Source of the DNA: an uncultured Clostridia bacterium
GTDB lineage: Bacteria > Bacillota > Clostridia > Christensenellales > UBA1242
Assembly: GCA_934746185.1 (NCBI GenBank)
Contig: CAKVEY010000017.1
Location: 1 to 16,021, forward strand
Direction of reading: 5' to 3'
DNA length: 16,021 nucleotides
The notes beneath the pieces were generated by a model. That model was given only the letters and a program-made list of their open reading frames with translations, had not been told where the DNA came from and did not search any database. Of this stretch, positions 1-7,612 are shown one piece after another (position 1 is the first letter of the stretch; each line of letters begins with the position of its first letter). A program made the position numbers and the translations under genes.

Positions 1-5
1 AATTT

Positions 6-425
6 CTATCTCTTTGTAAATTGAGGTGCTTTTCTTGCTTTCTTTAAACCATATTTTTTTCTTTCTTTAACACGAGCATCTCTTGTTAAGAAACCTGCTT
101 TTTTAAGTTCTGGTTTATAAGTTTCATCAAGTTTAACTAAACCACGACTAATTCCGTGACGAATTGCACCAGCTTGACCAGATAATCCACCACCATAAAC
201 ATTTGCTAAAACATCAACTTTATCTAATGTGTTTGTTAAAACTAATGGTTGTTTAACTATTTGTTTTAAAGTTTCTAATTTAAAGTATTCGTTTAATTCT
301 TGTTTATTGATGATAATTTTACCAGTACCACTTGTTACTCTAACTCTTGCTACTGAACTTTTTCTTCTTCCAGGAATTAAAGGAGAAAGAGTTTTATCTT
401 GTTTTACTTTTTTAGTAACTGCCAT
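6..425 (-). CDS. rpsI: 30S ribosomal protein S9
   Basis: S9 of the small ribosomal subunit; its C-terminal tail reaches the P-site tRNA. The 139-residue product is close to the family length (about 130). It shows the early [10 protein letters not shown] segment, the [18 protein letters not shown] core (residues 78-95) and the diagnostic basic end, finishing APQFTKR, so the gene is complete and its TAG stop lies just inside the window. The start ATG (423-425) follows rplM by 2 nt, and the SD GGAGG lies in the rplM tail about 10 nt upstream. It is co-transcribed with rplM, the usual bacterial pairing. The terminator would lie outside the window. Confidence 0.98.
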   Translation of the reverse strand: MAVTKKVKQDKTLSPLIPGRRKSSVARVRVTSGTGKIIINKQELNEYFKLETLKQIVKQPLVLTNTLDKVDVLANVYGGGLSGQAGAIRHGISRGLVKLDETYKPELKKAGFLTRDARVKERKKYGLKKARKAPQFTKR

Positions 426-427
426 AA

Positions 428-868
428 TTATTTAGCCTCCTTTAAAACTAAGATTTCAGGTTTTTGTGCTTCGTGACCGTGATTAGCATCTTTATAAACT
501 TTTAATCTTTTTAACATTTCTCTACCCATATTAGATTTTGGTAGCATACCTTTAACTGCAAGTTCAATTGCAAAATCGCTTCTTTCACTCATTAATTTAG
601 CATAACTTTCTTCTTTCATATTGCCAATATAACCAGTGTGATGACGATACATTTTTTGTTCTAATTTTTTACCTGTTAATTTAACTTTATCGCTATTAAT
701 AACAATAACATAATCCCCTGTATCAACGTGTGGAGTAAATGTAGGTTTATTTTTACCTCTTAAAATTGCGGCAACTTGACTTGCCAATCTTCCCATAGCA
801 ATGTCTGTAGCATCAATAACATACCATTTTCTTTCCACTGTTGAAGGATTTGCCATATAAGATTTCAT
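428..868 (-). CDS. rplM: 50S ribosomal protein L13
   Basis: L13 is an early-assembling protein of the large ribosomal subunit. The 146-residue product carries family signatures: [16 protein letters not shown] near the N-terminus, [17 protein letters not shown], and [22 protein letters not shown] in the second half. The frame stays open to an ATG at 883, but the ATG at 866-868 is preferred: GGAGGA sits 3 nt in front of it and the resulting start, [15 protein letters not shown], matches how L13 proteins begin. It is first gene of the rplM-rpsI operon, driven by the promoter at 952-980. I could not recognise an L13-type autoregulatory leader in the roughly 75-nt untranslated region. Confidence 0.97.
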   Translation of the reverse strand: MKSYMANPSTVERKWYVIDATDIAMGRLASQVAAILRGKNKPTFTPHVDTGDYVIVINSDKVKLTGKKLEQKMYRHHTGYIGNMKEESYAKLMSERSDFAIELAVKGMLPKSNMGREMLKRLKVYKDANHGHEAQKPEILVLKEAK

Positions 869-951
869 AATTCCTCCAAACATTTGTGTTTTATTTATAT
901 TTTTTTAACTTATTTTAAGGGCTAATTCAAAATAAATTATTAAACTTAGTA

Positions 952-980
952 AGTTTACTCTATTTTAAAATGTTTGTCAA
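952..980 (-). promoter_or_regulatory. SigA-type promoter of rplM-rpsI
   Basis: On the minus strand a perfect -35 TTGACA (980-975) is followed after 17 nt by TAAACT (957-952, 4 of 6 to TATAAT). Transcription would start near 945, leaving about 75 nt of leader before the rplM ATG. The divergent gene at 1103 has its own promoter. Confidence 0.7.
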
Positions 981-1054
981 GTAAAAAGCTTAAAATTTTT
1001 ACAAAAAAAATAAAATGTTTATTGATAAATTATTTAACTTATTTATATATTTTT

Positions 1055-1063
1055 TGTTATAAT
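1055..1063 (+). promoter_or_regulatory. Extended -10 promoter of the 1103 membrane protein gene
   Basis: TGTTATAAT at 1055-1063 is a perfect -10 hexamer with the TG extension. There is no good -35 at normal spacing (TTGATA at 1022-1027 is too far). The predicted start near 1070 leaves about 33 nt of leader containing the SD AGGAGA (1091-1096), 6 nt before the ATG. Confidence 0.6.
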
Positions 1064-1102
1064 ATATTTATATTATGTTAAAAATAATTTAGGAGAAACT
1101 TT

Positions 1103-4090
1103 ATGGAAATTGATTACGCTTTACTAATTAATCTAATAATTTCAGGAATAATGCTATTATTTATTGTTTGTAGCGTTATTTATGGTTTAATTGTTGGTTT
1201 TAAAGAAAGTTTAGCAACTGGAATTTACAACCTTATTTTAGTTGTTGGATTACTTATTTTAACGGGACTAGTTACTAATTCTATAATTAATGCCGATTTG
1301 TCTGGAATTGGTGTTAATGTAGATGGTGCAGTTTCAATTAATCAAATTTTAATTAATAAAATTAGCGAACAACCTGATGTTGCAAGCATTTTAAGTTCTA
1401 ACCCAGATGCAATAGATTTAATTGTAAAACTACCAACAATGATTATGACACCAATATTGTTTACAATATTCTATTGGTTAATTAAAATTGTAGTTTTTAT
1501 TGTTACTTTAATTGTAAAATTATTTGTTGCTATCTTTACACCTAAAAAGAAAGATGCTAATGGAAAAGTTATAAAAAAGAAAAAACATCGTGGTTACGGT
1601 GCATTAATGGGCTTAGCAACTGGAATAATTGCAATTTTTGCTACATTTATTCCACTATTTGGTATAGGCGATATTGCAACAAGTTTAAATAGTTATAAAG
1701 TTGATAGTAGTGGCACAATAGTTGCTCAAAATTCAGTTAGTGCCGAAGGCGAAGAAACGCAAGAAGAATACACTCCATTACTTCAATATGTGTTTAAAGA
1801 TGGTTCTATAAATGTTACAAAAATTATAGATGCTTATAACGGTAGCGTTGGTATTACTGCAACAAAAATAATTGGAATTAAACAATTAGGAACAGTAACT
1901 TTTAATACTTTATCGGAAACAAAAGTTAATAAGGTAAACATTAAACTTGTTGATGAAGTAAACAATGCCTTAAATGTTTATGTAGATTATAGTAATACGA
2001 TGAATCTTTATAAAAAACAAAGTTTAACGCAAGAAGAAATGACACAAATGATTAACTATTTAGATAATACTTTAAACGGCACTTTTAAATCTAACATAGT
2101 TAAAGCAGTTGGCAACACATTAATTCCTACAATAATTGATAAAGTTTTAAACGACCCAAATTTTATTATTCAACTACCAGAAGACATAAAAAAAGATGAA
2201 ATTAAATATGCTTTAACAAGAGCAATTTTAGAAAGTATAAAAACTTACGACACTCCTATTATTAATGAAAACTTATCAAAAGTTATAGATATATTAAAAG
2301 TCGTAAATGATAATAGAATTTTAACTCCTATTTACAACACTTTAAAAAGTGAAGGAAAATTAAACTCTAAACAAGTTGCCGAATTAATAATTAATTCAAA
2401 CGATGATTTTAGCGAAAAAATGGCAAATGCAATTACAAGCATAAAATTACTTCAAGATATTGCCCCACAAGCCGTTGATTCAGTTTTAGATAATATGTTT
2501 AAAGCAATGAACTTAACATATTCAACTAATAATATAACAAAAGAAGATGCAACAAATACAATTAAAAATATTATTGTAAATGCAATAGATGGCGTTAAAA
2601 CACTTAAACTTAACTCTAAATTATATTTAACAAAAAACACTTTTGGTTATATTGGCAATGTGATTGACACTTTAAAAGACGAAAAAGTTTTATCTTCTAG
2701 TCAATACACCGATTTATTAGAATATGTCAAAGATAAAGCAAAAGCAATTGAACTTCCTGTAAATATAACAAAAGCAGTAGATAATTTAAGTAAAGTAGAT
2801 AATTTTAATATAGAATTAACAAAAGTTGGCGATGCCTTTGATGATTTCGCTTTTGTTTATGAAACACTAGATACAAAAAATATTGATGTTACTACCCTAA
2901 ATTTAAGCGCTTATGGAAAACTTCTTGACAAACTTGAAAAGACTACAATCTTTGGTGGTGCTATAACTCCTATTTATAACGATGCCTTAGATTTAACAAA
3001 AAATGCAGGTTTAACAGATTTTGAAAATGTTATTGAAGTTTTAAAATTTGACGAAACTAAACAAGTTAAATGGGAAAATGAATTAACAAGCATCAAACCT
3101 TTATTAGATACAATTGTAGAATTTAAAGATTTAAGTTTTACAGATGTTAAAAGTGCATTAAAAATAATAGATTATTGTGGTAAATTTGATGAAGTAGAAA
3201 ATAACACAAATGCACCAATTTATTCAAGTAAAATGCAAGTACTACTAACCGAAATAATTAAAGCAACTAAAAATATTGCAGCTTCTACTACAATAACTGA
3301 TGTTTGCACCAACATTGAAACAAAATTAAACACAAGAACAACAGAAACCTTAGAAAATTGCGTTATTAAAGGAATATTCAGTTATGCAGAAACTTTAATC
3401 CCAGACGCTAGCAGTTTTACTGACTCAAATATTCAAGCAATGATAACTGAAATTAAAACAAATATTAATAAAATAAACAATAATGAAATTGAAGCAAACT
3501 TAAAAGACGAATTAAATTATATGGTTGACTTTGCCGATATTGTTACAGATTTACAAAACTTTGATAGTTTAACTGACGAAAGAATTACAGAGATTTCTAA
3601 CTTCTTAGACACTTTAAATAATAGTAAAATATTTGGTAATTCAAAAACTTATATAATTAATTCTATTATAGATACAGCAATAGAAAGTATAACAAATGAT
3701 GATTTAAACATTAAAGGTTTATTAGAAGATTTAAAAACTAACCTACCTAATGTTGAAATTTCTACAATGATAAAAGATTTAAAAAATATTCAAAGTAAAG
3801 CCAATAATTTAACAAATATTGATATTTCAACTATGAATACAGAAGATGTTGCATCAAGTTTAGAAACTGTTAGAAATTCTCAAACTTTTGGTGATAATTT
3901 TACTAATAATATTATGAAAAATTTATTAAATAAAGCAAGCAATGATGCTCAATCTAGTATGCTACCTGACGATAAGAAAACTGAAATTCAAAATTATTGC
4001 ACAGAAAATAAATCTAATTTAGACAATAATGCTGTAACTTCTACAACTTATAAAACTATATTAGATGGTTTAAAAAATTTATTTAGTTAA
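1103..4090 (+). CDS. CvpA-like membrane protein with giant repetitive C-terminal domain
   Basis: Function unknown. Residues 1-195 resemble the CvpA (colicin V production) membrane fold: helices at about 8-31, 37-59, 112-143 and 165-187, with short loop VGFKES between the first two and a very basic loop (KKKDANGKVIKKKKHR, 148-163) before the last. The positive-inside rule puts that basic loop in the cytoplasm and the remaining roughly 800 residues outside. This outer part is helical, rich in Asn, Thr, Lys and Ile, has no recognised enzymatic motif, and contains a degenerate module of about 80 residues: compare LDKLEKTTIFG (608-618), LDTLNNSKIFG (835-845) and LETVRNSQTFG (920-930), each followed by an I-rich helix. 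CvpA proteins are usually around 160-200 residues, so the tail is the unusual part. No LPXTG, choline-binding or other wall anchor is seen. SD AGGAGA; monocistronic between its own promoter and a terminator. The CvpA assignment is by pattern only. Confidence 0.6.
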   Translation: MEIDYALLINLIISGIMLLFIVCSVIYGLIVGFKESLATGIYNLILVVGLLILTGLVTNSIINADLSGIGVNVDGAVSINQILINKISEQPDVASILSSNPDAIDLIVKLPTMIMTPILFTIFYWLIKIVVFIVTLIVKLFVAIFTPKKKDANGKVIKKKKHRGYGALMGLATGIIAIFATFIPLFGIGDIATSLNSYKVDSSGTIVAQNSVSAEGEETQEEYTPLLQYVFKDGSINVTKIIDAYNGSVGITATKIIGIKQLGTVTFNTLSETKVNKVNIKLVDEVNNALNVYVDYSNTMNLYKKQSLTQEEMTQMINYLDNTLNGTFKSNIVKAVGNTLIPTIIDKVLNDPNFIIQLPEDIKKDEIKYALTRAILESIKTYDTPIINENLSKVIDILKVVNDNRILTPIYNTLKSEGKLNSKQVAELIINSNDDFSEKMANAITSIKLLQDIAPQAVDSVLDNMFKAMNLTYSTNNITKEDATNTIKNIIVNAIDGVKTLKLNSKLYLTKNTFGYIGNVIDTLKDEKVLSSSQYTDLLEYVKDKAKAIELPVNITKAVDNLSKVDNFNIELTKVGDAFDDFAFVYETLDTKNIDVTTLNLSAYGKLLDKLEKTTIFGGAITPIYNDALDLTKNAGLTDFENVIEVLKFDETKQVKWENELTSIKPLLDTIVEFKDLSFTDVKSALKIIDYCGKFDEVENNTNAPIYSSKMQVLLTEIIKATKNIAASTTITDVCTNIETKLNTRTTETLENCVIKGIFSYAETLIPDASSFTDSNIQAMITEIKTNINKINNNEIEANLKDELNYMVDFADIVTDLQNFDSLTDERITEISNFLDTLNNSKIFGNSKTYIINSIIDTAIESITNDDLNIKGLLEDLKTNLPNVEISTMIKDLKNIQSKANNLTNIDISTMNTEDVASSLETVRNSQTFGDNFTNNIMKNLLNKASNDAQSSMLPDDKKTEIQNYCTENKSNLDNNAVTSTTYKTILDGLKNLFS

Positions 4091-4100
4091 ATCTAAATTT

Positions 4101-4131
4101 AAAAAAGGAGTACAAACTTTACTCCTTTTTT
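4101..4131. terminator. Bidirectional intrinsic terminator between the 1103 gene and truA
   Basis: A 12-bp perfect stem, AAAAAAGGAGTA (4101-4112) with its complement at 4120-4131, closes a 7-nt loop. The outer A:T pairs supply a U-tract in either direction, so it can end transcription of the plus-strand gene (stop at 4088-4090) and of truA arriving from the other side. Confidence 0.85.
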
Positions 4132-4173
4132 AATACTTATTTAATACTTACTTTAATATTTGATTAATACTTA
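4130..4173. repeat. Short tandem repeat TTAATACTTA at the truA 3' end
   Basis: Three perfect copies of TTAATACTTA begin at 4130, 4141 and 4164, with a degenerate copy (TTAATATT) at 4153, giving a period of 11-12 bp. On the minus strand each perfect copy reads TAAGTATTAA; the one at 4164 supplies the last codons and TAA stop of truA (AAG TAT TAA). The others look like slippage duplications of the gene end. Confidence 0.6.
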
Positions 4174-4907
4174 ATATCGGTTAAAACTAGTCCATTTGCT
4201 GGCATAACACTGCCTGCATAACTTCGATTTTTATTTTTTATTATCTTTTTAATATCCTTAGGTTTTATTTTATTTATTCCAGCTAAAATTAGCGTGCCGA
4301 CCATAGTTCTAACTTGATTATATAAAAATCCGTTGCCTGTAAAATAAAAATAATAATGATTAATCCCTTGAATAACTTTTCTAACTAATTTAACTTTATA
4401 AATTGTTCTAACCTTATCGTCAATTTCTTTACTTTTTGTTACAAACGAAGAAAAATCGTGCTTGCCAACTAAATATTTTATTGCTCTTTTCATATTAGAA
4501 TAATTTAATTTAGCCTTAAATAATGTTTCAAATGGAAACAATGGTAATGAAAAATTGTTTTCGTATAAACTATATTTATATGTTTTTTGTTTAGCATCGT
4601 ATCTAGAATGAAAATTAAAATCAACTTCAAAACTACTTAAAATTCTAATATCATTAGGTAGTTTTACATTTAAGGCATAACAGATTTTATCTGCTTCAAT
4701 ATTGCTTTCTACATAAAAATTGCCCACCATTTTTAAACTGCTAACGCCTTTATCTGTTCTTCCTGCAATAATTAAATTAATTTCTTTACCAAAAAGTTCG
4801 GTTAATGCTCTTTCAATTTCGCCTTGAATAGTAACACAATTTTTTTGTTTTTGAAGTCCATAATAATTTCTTCCATCGTAACTAAATTCCAATTTTATAT
4901 TTCTCAT
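4164..4907 (-). CDS. truA: tRNA pseudouridine(38-40) synthase
   Basis: TruA converts uridines 38-40 of the tRNA anticodon arm to pseudouridine in the cytoplasm. The 247-residue length is typical. Visible motifs: FSYDGRNYYGLQKQ at 8-21, the catalytic-loop signature GRTDKGVSS (49-57) with nucleophile Asp52, the FHSRYDA segment typical of the family, GNGFLYNQVRTMVGTL in the second half and the C-terminal PANGLVLTDIKY. The usual GRTDAGVHA reads GRTDKGVSS here; the catalytic Asp and the Arg before it are kept. No SD precedes the ATG, while a complete promoter ends 6 nt upstream of it, so the mRNA is predicted to be leaderless. Single-gene unit bounded by two terminators. Confidence 0.96.
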   Translation of the reverse strand: MRNIKLEFSYDGRNYYGLQKQKNCVTIQGEIERALTELFGKEINLIIAGRTDKGVSSLKMVGNFYVESNIEADKICYALNVKLPNDIRILSSFEVDFNFHSRYDAKQKTYKYSLYENNFSLPLFPFETLFKAKLNYSNMKRAIKYLVGKHDFSSFVTKSKEIDDKVRTIYKVKLVRKVIQGINHYYFYFTGNGFLYNQVRTMVGTLILAGINKIKPKDIKKIIKNKNRSYAGSVMPANGLVLTDIKY

Positions 4908-4913
4908 TTAATT

Positions 4914-4941
4914 ATTATAACAAAACTTTTTTTATTTTCAA
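4914..4941 (-). promoter_or_regulatory. truA promoter predicting a leaderless mRNA
   Basis: Minus strand: -35 TTGAAA (4941-4936), 16-nt spacer, extended -10 TGTTATAAT with TATAAT at 4919-4914. Six nt later comes the truA ATG (4907-4905), so transcription should begin at or next to the A of the start codon. The -35 begins inside the U-rich tail of the tkt terminator. Confidence 0.75.
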
Positions 4942-4970
4942 AGAAAAAACGGCAACCTTATAATTGCCGT
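4941..4970 (-). terminator. Intrinsic terminator of the 170-residue gene-tkt unit
   Basis: Stem ACGGCAA (4949-4955) pairs with TTGCCGT (4964-4970) around an 8-nt loop, and on the minus strand is followed by TTTTTTCTTT (4949-4940). It lies about 100 nt past the tkt stop and directly abuts the truA promoter. Confidence 0.75.
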
Positions 4971-5070
4971 CTTTCTTCAGTAAATAAAATAACAAAAATA
5001 TTTAAAATATTTTCTTCTCATTGATATATGAATTTTATTTACAATTATAGTTTAAGTGAAAAATTTAAAA

Positions 5071-7014
5071 TTATTCACTTTTTAAAAATTTTTTTATTTT
5101 TTTTATAATTTTATTAGGAATAAACTCATAAAACTCTCTAAGTTGTGTTGAACTACCACTTTTGCCAAACTTATCAGTAGTTATCATTAATCCATTTGGT
5201 GCATATTTATAGTAACTATAACTGCTTGACAGTTCCATAACAATTTTTGGTTTATCGGTTAAAATTTTTTGTTTATAACTTTTTGATTGACTATCAAAAA
5301 CTTCAAAACAAGGCATACTTACAACTCTAATTCCGTCCATACTTTCTGCCACTTTTATTGCCGTTTCAACTTCCATTCCACTACTTAGTATTACGCCTTT
5401 TAGTTCACCTTTTTCTTTATAAATTACATAACCACCCTTTTCAGCATCACTGATTTTTGAATCTTCGTTTGTAACTTTTTCTTTACTTAAAACTAAAACA
5501 GTGGGCTTTAAATTTTTTAAATAATATTTATAGCAAGCTAAAATTTCAGTTAAATTATATGGTCTAAACACACTAACATTTGGTGTTGCTCTAAGCGTTA
5601 CTAATTGTTCTATTGGTTGATGTGTTGGCCCATCTTCTCCAACAAAAACATTGTCGTGAGAAAATTGATAAAATACTGGCAAATTCATAAGTGCAGTCAT
5701 TCTTAATGCTGGTTTTAAAAAGTCGCTAAAACTTAAATAGCACGAGCAAAAAGGTAGTAATCCACCGAATAATGCTATTCCATTACTAATTGCCCCCATA
5801 GCGTGTTCTCTTATTCCATAGTGAATATTTCGAGCACTATAATCTTCATTTAAAAACTTTTCGCCACCTAAATAAACCATACTTGAAGTGCAAACATCGG
5901 CACTGCCACCAATTAAATTTGGAACAATTTTAGCAATTTCGTTTAAAACATAATGATTGTTTTCCCTAGTTGATTTTAAATTGTTTATATTTAATTTTTT
6001 AAGTTCATTTAATGCTAAATTATTATAGTCATAATCAAAATATTTAGTTAAAGTTTCATATTCTTTTGGATATTTATTTTTATAATATTCTAATTTTTCT
6101 TTTTCGTGTTTAATTATTTCATCTTTTTGAATATTTATATTTTTAACATAATCTTTTACTTCACTTAAAAACTCAAAAGGAATGTTATTAACACCAAATT
6201 TTGTTTTTAATTCGTTTATTTCTTCTTCTTTAAATGGTTTGCCGTGGCTTAACTCGTTATCTTCTAAATGCGAACCATAACCGATTATTGTGTCAACCAT
6301 TATAATAGATGGTTTATCTTTACATTTTTTTGCTTTTTCTATTGCTTTTTCAATTAACTCTATATTATTTCCGTCTTTTACAGTTAAAACATTGAAATTC
6401 ATTGCTTTAAACTTTAATTCTGTATCTTCATCTTGCGTTATATCAAGTCTGCCTTCTATTGTTTTTCGGTTTCTATCATAAATTATAATTAAATTGTTAA
6501 GTTTTAACTTGCTTGCTAAACTTAGTGCTTCAAGTGCTACGCCTTCCATTAAACAGCCATCACCAACAAAGCAAAAAACATTAGAGTCAAAAATTTCGCA
6601 ATCTTTTTTATTAAAAATAGATGCTAGATGTTTTTGACTAATACTAAGTCCAACGCTATTTGCAACACCTTCACCAAGTGGACCAGTTGAACAATCTATG
6701 CCCTTGGTTTCAATTTCGGGGTGTCCCGGCGTTTTAGAATTTAATTTTCTAAATTGCATTAAATCTTGTTTAGTAATATTAATGTCAAATAAATTTAATG
6801 TTGAATAATGCAAACTGCTTGAATGCCCTGCCGAATTTACAAAAAAGTCCCTATTAAAATATTTTAAATTATTTCTATCAATCTTTAAATTTTTAAAAAT
6901 TGCGTAAAAAATTGGTGCAGCACTAAGAGCAACACCGGGGTGTCCACTTCGAGCGTTAGAAATTGCTTCGCAACTAACTACTCTTAAATTGTTTACAATT
7001 AAACTTTCTTTCAT
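5071..7014 (-). CDS. tkt: Transketolase
   Basis: Thiamine-diphosphate (ThDP) enzyme that moves two-carbon units between sugar phosphates in the non-oxidative pentose phosphate pathway, linking pentoses and erythrose 4-phosphate to glycolysis. The 647 residues are near the family's roughly 660. By position-matching to the E. coli enzyme I see substrate/cofactor residues His25 (SGHPG), His64 (AGHSS), His98 (PGHPE), ThDP/metal motif GDGCLMEG (151-158) with Asn182, His257 (SHGKP), Arg350, the catalytic Glu403 (REHAM), and Asp461/His465 in GEDGPTHQP (459-467). Deviations: HGS reads HSS at 64-66, and the phosphate-binding Arg of the LSRQN motif is Lys511 (LSKEK). SD AAGGAT. The ATG overlaps the previous gene's TGA (ATGA), implying translational coupling. 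Ends at the terminator at 4941-4970. Confidence 0.97.
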   Translation of the reverse strand: MKESLIVNNLRVVSCEAISNARSGHPGVALSAAPIFYAIFKNLKIDRNNLKYFNRDFFVNSAGHSSSLHYSTLNLFDINITKQDLMQFRKLNSKTPGHPEIETKGIDCSTGPLGEGVANSVGLSISQKHLASIFNKKDCEIFDSNVFCFVGDGCLMEGVALEALSLASKLKLNNLIIIYDRNRKTIEGRLDITQDEDTELKFKAMNFNVLTVKDGNNIELIEKAIEKAKKCKDKPSIIMVDTIIGYGSHLEDNELSHGKPFKEEEINELKTKFGVNNIPFEFLSEVKDYVKNINIQKDEIIKHEKEKLEYYKNKYPKEYETLTKYFDYDYNNLALNELKKLNINNLKSTRENNHYVLNEIAKIVPNLIGGSADVCTSSMVYLGGEKFLNEDYSARNIHYGIREHAMGAISNGIALFGGLLPFCSCYLSFSDFLKPALRMTALMNLPVFYQFSHDNVFVGEDGPTHQPIEQLVTLRATPNVSVFRPYNLTEILACYKYYLKNLKPTVLVLSKEKVTNEDSKISDAEKGGYVIYKEKGELKGVILSSGMEVETAIKVAESMDGIRVVSMPCFEVFDSQSKSYKQKILTDKPKIVMELSSSYSYYKYAPNGLMITTDKFGKSGSSTQLREFYEFIPNKIIKKIKKFLKSE

Positions 7015-7523
7015 AAAATATCCTTATAATAATTTTTAACTTCTTTAATTATTTTATCTTCAATATTTTTAGTATTTCCATTAATTTTTACTTCAATATC
7101 ACAAACATTTGATAATATTTTATCACGCTCTGCAAAAACTTTTTTATCTAACATAATTTCATACTTACTTGTCTTTGGTTTTTCTTTTTCTAAAATAGTT
7201 ACAAAATAATTATAGTTTAATTTTAAATAAATAAATAATGATGTTTCTTGTAAAAATTTATAATTATCTTTATAAAAAAAACTATCATTATCCATTGTTA
7301 TCACAACATTTTCATAACTAGATAAACTTTTTATAGTTTTTGTTTCTACTTTATTATAATAATCAAGTCCAGCAACTTTTATTACTTTATCTATATTTAA
7401 TAAGTCATATTTTAATAATTCATTTGTATCAACATAAAACATATCTAGTTTTTTAGATAAGTTTTTTGCTATTTTCTTTTTAAAATTTTTATTAAGTGCT
7501 AAAATTGTTATTTTATTTTTCAA
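7011..7523 (-). CDS. Degenerate shikimate-kinase-like protein (probable pseudoenzyme)
   Basis: 170 residues that align without gaps to the N-terminus of shikimate kinase (AroK): ITILALNKNFKKKIAKNLSKKL takes the place of the P-loop and following helix, then MFYVDTNELL matches the family's PFVDTDELI. The Walker A Lys position is kept (Lys15), but all its glycines are gone (LNKNFKK for GxxGxGKS). The shikimate-binding Asp of DTD is Asn34, the FRxxE Arg is Asn57, and the GGG loop is MDN (77-79). The C-terminal FAERDKILSNVCDIEV (130-145) still follows the AERxPLYxEVADIVV pattern with Arg133. Catalysis therefore looks unlikely; a regulatory or structural role is my inference. Starts with TTG (7521-7523) behind AAAAGGA. 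Overlaps tkt by 4 nt, which is suggestive because transketolase makes erythrose 4-phosphate, a shikimate-pathway precursor. It could belong to another nucleoside-kinase-like P-loop family. Confidence 0.6.
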   Translation of the reverse strand: MKNKITILALNKNFKKKIAKNLSKKLDMFYVDTNELLKYDLLNIDKVIKVAGLDYYNKVETKTIKSLSSYENVVITMDNDSFFYKDNYKFLQETSLFIYLKLNYNYFVTILEKEKPKTSKYEIMLDKKVFAERDKILSNVCDIEVKINGNTKNIEDKIIKEVKNYYKDIL

Positions 7524-7548
7524 ATTAATTTAATCCTTTTATGTTAGT

Positions 7549-7577
7549 TTATTTAATATTAACAAATTTTAGGTCAA
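7549..7577 (-). promoter_or_regulatory. Possible promoter of the 170-residue gene-tkt unit
   Basis: In the 89-nt gap downstream of the 7613-8725 gene, the minus strand has TTGACC (7577-7572) followed at 16-17 nt by only weak -10 matches such as TAAATA (7555-7550). No terminator is visible in the gap, so read-through from the upstream operon is equally possible. Confidence 0.3.
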
Positions 7578-7612
7578 ATAGTAAATAAAATTACTCCGTT
7601 TTATAAAAATTT

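Noticed and set aside
428..883. Longer rplM start at the ATG at 881-883
   Set aside because: The GGAGGA SD lies between it and the ATG at 866-868, so it must drive the downstream start; L13 proteins also begin like MKSYMA.
884..945. L13 autoregulatory leader upstream of rplM
   Set aside because: No stable hairpin or known leader motif could be drawn by eye in this AT-rich leader.
5054..5080. Inverted repeat AAGTGAA/TTCACTT around the tkt stop as terminator
   Set aside because: Loop of 13 nt and no U-tract after it on the minus strand; the better terminator is at 4941-4970.
7011..7523. Functional shikimate kinase aroK
   Set aside because: Lacks the GxxGxGKS glycines, the shikimate-binding Asp and Arg and the GGG loop.
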